DNA of 64,000 nucleotides from Caulobacter sp. (GTDB lineage: Bacteria; Pseudomonadota; Alphaproteobacteria; Caulobacterales; Caulobacteraceae): assembly GCA_021741355.1 (NCBI GenBank), contig JAIOXZ010000002.1, positions 62,001 to 126,000 of the forward strand, read 5' to 3'. A program made the translations under genes and the position numbers. How positions within the stretch are numbered: the first letter of the stretch is position 1; each line of letters begins with the position of its first letter. Shown here piece by piece: positions 57,761-64,000 of the stretch. The notes below the pieces were generated by a model. It was not told where the DNA came from. It saw only the letters and a program-made list of their open reading frames with translations, and searched no databases.

Positions 57761-58387
57761 ATGTCCGTCAATACCGCCTCACCCGCCGCCCCGAAGACGG
57801 GCTGGCCGTTCCGGCTCATGCTGGCCGGATCGCTGCTGATCGCCCTGGCCTCGGCGCGATACCTGCTTCCCGGTGCACCGGGCGGGGCCCCGGACATCAT
57901 CACCAACGCCTTTGCGAAGTACGGCGCCCTGACCGTCCACGCCGGCTTCGCCATCGTCGCCCTGACGATCGGGCCGTTCCAGTTCCTGCGGGGCCTCAGG
58001 GCCCGGCGGCCGGGTCTGCACCGCTGGATGGGCCGGACCTATGTGCTGGCCTGCCTCGTCGCGGGCGCCGCAGGGCTGGTGCTGGCCTTCGGCGCGACCA
58101 CCGGACCGGTCTCGACGGCGGGCTTCGGGCTGCTGGCGGTGCTGTGGCTGTTCACGACGACCAAGGCCTGGACCTCGGCGATGAACCGCCGGTTCGACGA
58201 GCATCGCCGCTGGATGATCCGCAGCTTCGCCCTGACCTTCGCGGCCGTGACCCTGCGCCTCTACCTGCCCTTCGCCTTCTTCTCCCCCTTCGGCTACGAC
58301 GACACCTACCGGGCGATCAGCTTCCTCTGCTGGGTCCCGAACCTGGCGTTCGCGGAGGTCTTTGTGCGGATGCGGCCGCGGGTCTGA
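57761..58387 (+). CDS. DUF2306 family membrane protein
   Basis: 208 residues from ATG 57761 (AGGGAG ribosome site). Six or so hydrophobic segments. Family features: HAGFAIVALTIGPFQFLRGLR, LHRWMGRTYVLACL, and DEHRRWMIRSFALTFAAVTLRLYLP, where the His/Arg residues are conserved in DUF2306. Inner membrane; function unknown. Probably controlled by the divergent LysR regulator. Confidence 0.88.
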   Translation: MSVNTASPAAPKTGWPFRLMLAGSLLIALASARYLLPGAPGGAPDIITNAFAKYGALTVHAGFAIVALTIGPFQFLRGLRARRPGLHRWMGRTYVLACLVAGAAGLVLAFGATTGPVSTAGFGLLAVLWLFTTTKAWTSAMNRRFDEHRRWMIRSFALTFAAVTLRLYLPFAFFSPFGYDDTYRAISFLCWVPNLAFAEVFVRMRPRV

Positions 58388-58470
58388 CGCCAGCGAAATT
58401 CTCCGTCATCCTCGGACTTGGGGTACGGCCGTTCTCCTGCCCCGCGCTCTGCGCAGAGAAGTCCCTTTGT

Positions 58471-58612
58471 CTCATGCCAGCCAGCGTGCCGGACGGGTCA
58501 GGTTGGTCAAGGGTGAGCCCTGCGGGCTCATCGCGCCGCGACGCGAAGCGCCCTTGAGCAACCTGACCCGTCCGGCGATGATCTCGCCATGAGATGAAGG
58601 GCGGGGCGGGGC
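58471..58612. repeat. palindromic repeat with GCCGGACGGGTCAGGTTG arms, copy 2
   Basis: CCAGCGTGCCGGACGGGTCA then GGTTGGTCAAGGG, and the complementary CCCTTGAGCAACCTGACCC then GTCCGGC form a long hairpin. Matches 456-590 along its full length including the final GCCATGAGAT and AAGGG just before the next GTG start. Confidence 0.82.
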
Positions 58613-58891
58613 GTGACCAACACTTTAGAGCCAAAGACCGTCCGACGGTCCATCGAGCGACGCAGGCCCGACAAGATCAACCGTAGGATATCCACCCTTG
58701 TCATGTTGCTCTGCGCTACGTTCGGCATTTGGCAATTCGCGACCAGTCTTCCGCTTGTGGGCGAGCTCCTGAGCTCGCTGTCGGCCGACCAGGGCGAAGT
58801 CCTGCTACGAGGCTTCAGCGGCCTAATGCTTGGCTTGTCTGGACTCATCTATCTCACGCGAACGGTGCGCGCGGCCTTCCGGCGCCGTTAA
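58613..58891 (+). CDS. small putative membrane protein, unknown function
   Basis: 92 residues from GTG 58613. Basic N-terminus (KTVRRSIERRRPDKINRR), then two hydrophobic segments (about 27-47 and 65-84) and a basic end (VRAAFRRR). I do not recognise it. Its leader lies in a repeat that also precedes the unknown membrane gene at 591-911; the two proteins are not visibly similar. Its TAA shares two bases with the stop of the convergent Hsp70 gene (TTAA). Confidence 0.5.
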   Translation: MTNTLEPKTVRRSIERRRPDKINRRISTLVMLLCATFGIWQFATSLPLVGELLSSLSADQGEVLLRGFSGLMLGLSGLIYLTRTVRAAFRRR

Positions 58892-60198
58892 CCCGCCCGC
58901 TCACTCCAGTCGTCCAGGTCCTCTTCCGCCCCCAGCAGCGCCAGACCCGTCGCGATCGAGACCAGCTCGGCCCCGCTCTCCAGCTTGCCCGCCCCGAACC
59001 GGCGCTCGAAGATGCCGCGCACCGCCGGCACGAAGCTCGACCCGCCCGTGAGGAACACCCTGTCCACCCCGGCCTCGGTCAGCCCCGCCCGCGCCAGCGC
59101 CTGATCCACCGCCCCCTCTATGGCCGTCAGCTCCGGCTGGATCCAGCGGTCGAAGCTCGACCGCTTCACCGGCCCCTCGATCTCCACCGACCCGCCCTTG
59201 AACGAGAACACCGCCTCCTCCGCCCCCGACAGCGCCTCCTTCAGCCGCGAGACCGACTGGTAGAGCCGGTAGCCGTGGTTGTCGTCGAGCACCTCGACCA
59301 GCCGCTCGAGCTTCTCCGGCTCGACCGCGTCGCGCACCAGCCGGCGGATATCGCGCATGTCCTTCGACGCCCGCAGCAGGGCCAGCTGCTCCCACCGCGC
59401 GAAGGCGGTGAAGTAGCGGTTGGGCAGCGGGATGACGTTGTCGAACGCCTTGTAAAGGCTGCCCTTGCCGAGCCTGGGCGACACCAGATGGTCGATGATC
59501 CGGTAGTCGAACGCGTCCCCCGCCACGCCTACCCCGGCGTTGGACAGGGCCTGCGACTTCACCCGCCCGTCCTGGCGCGTGAACTTCACCAGCGAGAAGT
59601 CGCTGGTGCCGCCGCCGAAGTCGGCCACCAGCACCGTGGCGTCGCCCTCCAGCCGCTTGGCGAAGAAGAAAGCCGCCGCGACGGGCTCGTAGACATAGCG
59701 GATGTCCTCGAACCCCAGCCGGCGGAACGCGGTCTCGTAGCGCGTCAGCGCCAGCGCCGGGTCCGGCCGCAGGCCCGCGAACGCCACCGGCCGCCCGACG
59801 ATCACCCGCTTCGGCAGGTCGGCCAGATCCGCCCCGCCATGCTCGCGCACCTTCAGCAGGAAGGCGCTCAACAGGTCCTCGAAGCTGAACCGCCGCCGCA
59901 GGATCTCGGTGTCGGTGAATAGCGTCGAGGCGGCGTAGCTCTTGAAGGACTGGATGAACCGCGTCTCCAGCGGCTCCTCGACATAGGCGTCGATGGCCCA
60001 GGGCCCGGCCTCGACGACCCGGCCGGCGGGGTCGTCGGCGGGGGCGTGGAAGCTCAGCGCCGAGCGGAAGGCGTTGAACGGCTGGCCGTCATGGCTGAAC
60101 CCGGCGAGGGCCGCCTGGCCGTCGCCCTGGTCGAAGGCGACGACCGTGTTGGTCGTGCCGAAATCAACGCCGATCGCGGCGTCGGGTACGCGCGTCAT
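58888..60198 (-). CDS. Hsp70 family protein (YegD-like)
   Basis: 436 residues from ATG 60198 (AAGGGA ribosome site). The actin-like ATPase fold: phosphate 1 GVDFGTTNTVVAF at 9-21, phosphate 2 VADFGGGTSDFSLV, and adenosine motif FLTGGSSFVPAV. The C-terminal substrate-binding domain of DnaK is absent, as in YegD. Possibly a stand-alone chaperone-like ATPase; no co-chaperone gene nearby. Confidence 0.92.
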   Translation of the reverse strand: MTRVPDAAIGVDFGTTNTVVAFDQGDGQAALAGFSHDGQPFNAFRSALSFHAPADDPAGRVVEAGPWAIDAYVEEPLETRFIQSFKSYAASTLFTDTEILRRRFSFEDLLSAFLLKVREHGGADLADLPKRVIVGRPVAFAGLRPDPALALTRYETAFRRLGFEDIRYVYEPVAAAFFFAKRLEGDATVLVADFGGGTSDFSLVKFTRQDGRVKSQALSNAGVGVAGDAFDYRIIDHLVSPRLGKGSLYKAFDNVIPLPNRYFTAFARWEQLALLRASKDMRDIRRLVRDAVEPEKLERLVEVLDDNHGYRLYQSVSRLKEALSGAEEAVFSFKGGSVEIEGPVKRSSFDRWIQPELTAIEGAVDQALARAGLTEAGVDRVFLTGGSSFVPAVRGIFERRFGAGKLESGAELVSIATGLALLGAEEDLDDWSERAG

Positions 60199-60312
60199 GG
60201 GATTGTCCCTTCGCGGAAAATGGAGTGGCGCGCGCGCCACCCCGGCGAAGGGGGCGCGTCAGGCCTGGAGGATGAAACTCGTCACGGCGCGGCGGATCAT
60301 GAAGCCATGGCC

Positions 60313-62604
<2,292 letters not shown>

Positions 62605-62780
62605 GGCGAAGGGGACGTCCTTGAAACGCTGGGGCGGCGTCACCGGTCGTCAGGCCGGTCGCGTCGGTTGGGCTGAGAGGCGCGCAACCTAACGGGCGGG
62701 GGCCGGTGGGACAACCTGTCGCGCCATCTTCCTTCCCTCCCTGCCAAGAGGCGCACGACCGGGCAGAATCAAAATTTGTC

Positions 62781-62872
62781 GTCATCCTCGCCCTTGTGGC
62801 GAGGATCCATGCGCGGCGACTTTTCCGGAGAGGACTGTGTGCATGGGTCCTCGGGACAAGCCCGAGGATGAC
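62781..62872. repeat. palindromic repeat GTCATCCTCG...CGAGGATGAC, copy 1
   Basis: Arms GTCATCCTCG and CGAGGATGAC, with inner GAGGATCCATGC and GCATGGGTCCTCG. The second copy is at 63825-63916. It lies in the 322-nt gap between maeB and dapB (62605-62926), which otherwise shows only the two promoters by inference. Confidence 0.78.
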
Positions 62873-62926
62873 GGGGTTTGATGCGGCGAGGGTGACGGGC
62901 GCGGAAGCAGGCGCTAATCCTTCCCC

Positions 62927-63712
62927 ATGACCCACACCGCCCCGACCCCCGTGAAGATCGCCGTCGCCGGCGCGCTCGGCCGGATGGGCCGGGCGGTAAT
63001 CGCGCTCTGCGAGGGCCGCGAGGACGTCGCGGTGGTCGCGCGCTACGAACGTCCGGGCGTCGAGGGGGACGGGCTCGTCACGATCGACCAGGCCATCGCC
63101 GCCGCCGATGTGGTCATCGACTTCACCACGCCCGAGGCCTCCGTCGCCCTGTCCGAAAAGGCCGCCGGTCGCGGCGCGGTGGCCCTGGTCATCGGCACCA
63201 CCGGCTTCTCGCAGGACCAGACCCGCCGCATCGACGAGGCCGCCGGCCGCATCGCCATCGTCCGGTCAGGCAGCTTCTCGCTGGGCATCAACCTGCTGCT
63301 CGGCCTCGTCGAACAGGCCGCCCGCGCGTTCGACGCAAGCGACTTCGACATCGAGGTCTTCGAGGCCCACCACAAGCGCAAGGTCGACGCCCCCAGCGGC
63401 ACCGCATTGATGCTCGGCGAAGCGGCCGCGCGGGGCCGGGGCGTCGCCCTGAACGACGTGATCCAGCCCGCGCGACACGGCCTGACCGGCGCGCGACCCG
63501 ACGGCCAGATCGGCTTCTCCGTCCTGCGCGGCGGCGGCATCATCGGCGAGCACAGCGTGACGTTTGCCGGTGAGGAGGAGATTTTGACCATCAGCCACTC
63601 GTCGCGGGACCGCTCGCTCTTTGCGCGCGGGGCGGTGACGGCGGCGCGGTGGGTCGCCGGGCGGGGGGCCGGGGCGTTTGATATGCAGGATGTGCTGGGG
63701 TTGCGGGGGTAG
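62927..63712 (+). CDS. dapB: 4-hydroxy-tetrahydrodipicolinate reductase
   Basis: 261 residues. Nucleotide loop AVAGALGRMGRAV at 12-24, DFTTPEA, VIGTTGFS, SGSFSLGINLLL and the catalytic HHKRKVDAPSGTAL block (near 147-160). Reduces the dihydrodipicolinate precursor for lysine and mDap synthesis. The final residues are Gly/Arg-rich (GLRG). Single gene between two copies of a palindromic repeat. Confidence 0.96.
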   Translation: MTHTAPTPVKIAVAGALGRMGRAVIALCEGREDVAVVARYERPGVEGDGLVTIDQAIAAADVVIDFTTPEASVALSEKAAGRGAVALVIGTTGFSQDQTRRIDEAAGRIAIVRSGSFSLGINLLLGLVEQAARAFDASDFDIEVFEAHHKRKVDAPSGTALMLGEAAARGRGVALNDVIQPARHGLTGARPDGQIGFSVLRGGGIIGEHSVTFAGEEEILTISHSSRDRSLFARGAVTAARWVAGRGAGAFDMQDVLGLRG

Positions 63713-63824
63713 CCCCAAAATTCCGCTCATCCTCGCCCCTTCAGCCGGGGGTAAAATAGCGGAATGAAAGACCAGACACCACGGCGAAACCCCTTGCGGA
63801 GCAAGGAACCGCGCACCCACTCCC

Positions 63825-63916
63825 GTCATCCTCGGGCTCGTCCCGAGGACCCATGCACACTGTCATCTCCGGCGAGATCGGCGTGCATGGGTCGTCGGAA
63901 CAAGTCCGACGATGAC
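63825..63916. repeat. palindromic repeat GTCATCCTCG...CGACGATGAC, copy 2
   Basis: GTCATCCTCGGGCTCGTCCC then GAGGACCCATGCA on the left, TGCATGGGTCGTCGGAAC then AAGTCCGACGATGAC on the right. Same family as 62781-62872, downstream of dapB. The remaining bases 63713-63824 hold nothing I recognise. Confidence 0.78.
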
Positions 63917-63959
63917 GGATATTATTGAAGCAGGCGCTGCAGCGACAGTCAGGACAACA

Positions 63960-64000
63960 CTACCCGCCGCGCGCCACGAACCACTCGTTCAGGAACCGCT
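63960..64000 (-). CDS. possible C-terminal end of a minus-strand gene (cut by window edge)
   Basis: On the minus strand a frame reads RFLNEWFVARGG then TAG (63962-63960). Protein-like composition suggests the end of a gene that continues beyond the window, but only 12 residues are visible, so product and even coding status are uncertain. Confidence 0.3.
   Translation of the reverse strand, partial: RFLNEWFVARGG

Overview
This window is a GC-rich, densely packed chromosomal segment of an alphaproteobacterium. Caulobacterales (Caulobacter, Phenylobacterium or Brevundimonas type) is the most likely group. The reasons are the chvI-chvG-hprK-EIIA-HPr cluster, the flmA/flmB flagellin-glycosylation pair, the hemC-hemD-mitofilin-hemY order divergent from tsaD, and many short palindromic intergenic repeats. 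I see no phage, integrase, transposase, CRISPR array or rRNA. Three tRNA genes are present: Arg-CCG, Ala-CGC and Thr-CGT.

Layout. 1-4.4 kb: 3' end of bioB, palindromic repeats, then a minus-strand regulatory cluster (ChvI/ChvG two-component system, short HprK, EIIA-Man, HPr). 4.5-14.6 kb: a large unknown protein, flmA-flmB, a small secreted protein, an AT-rich membrane-protein gene, a HAD hydrolase, VanZ, a Cys/Gly/Tyr-rich lipoprotein, modA, a 34-residue membrane protein and an AsmA protein. 14.7-28.9 kb: secreted DUF900 hydrolase, purine permease, P450 and divergent rubredoxin, orphan ABC ATPase, zinc-finger protein, PEP-mutase-like enzyme, the divergent pair ldcA/mpl (muropeptide recycling), two TonB_C-like periplasmic proteins and a secreted Hcp-like protein. 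28.9-38.7 kb: polA, a tandem sulfotransferase pair (first copy broken by an amber codon), YggT, DUF167, a class-IV aminotransferase-like protein without the PLP lysine followed by a sulfotransferase-like protein, HlyIII and a histidine kinase. 39-46 kb: hemC-hemD-mic60-hemY on the minus strand, divergent tsaD-gpsA-yciI-Rieske on the plus strand. 46-58 kb: creatininase, acs, a TetR/hydrolase operon with a visible operator, an M16 protease, a PLP aminotransferase, DUF1993, and LysR/DUF2306. 58-64 kb: small membrane protein, Hsp70-like, NADP-malic enzyme, dapB.

Most is ordinary chromosome. Genes on one strand often overlap by 1-4 nt (ATGA/GTGA), and several convergent pairs share their stop codons. 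The parts most worth a second look are: the aminotransferase-fold protein lacking both PLP signature residues, coupled to a sulfotransferase-like gene (35.1-36.8 kb); a decayed second copy of the mpl 3' end beyond a TonB_C-like gene (25.0-26.2 kb); a 53-nt perfect palindrome and a related doublet filling two convergent gaps; a repeat that seems to carry the leader of two small membrane-protein genes; the amber-interrupted sulfotransferase; and the Sec-exported Hcp-like protein.

All family assignments come from reading motifs by eye. No database search was run.
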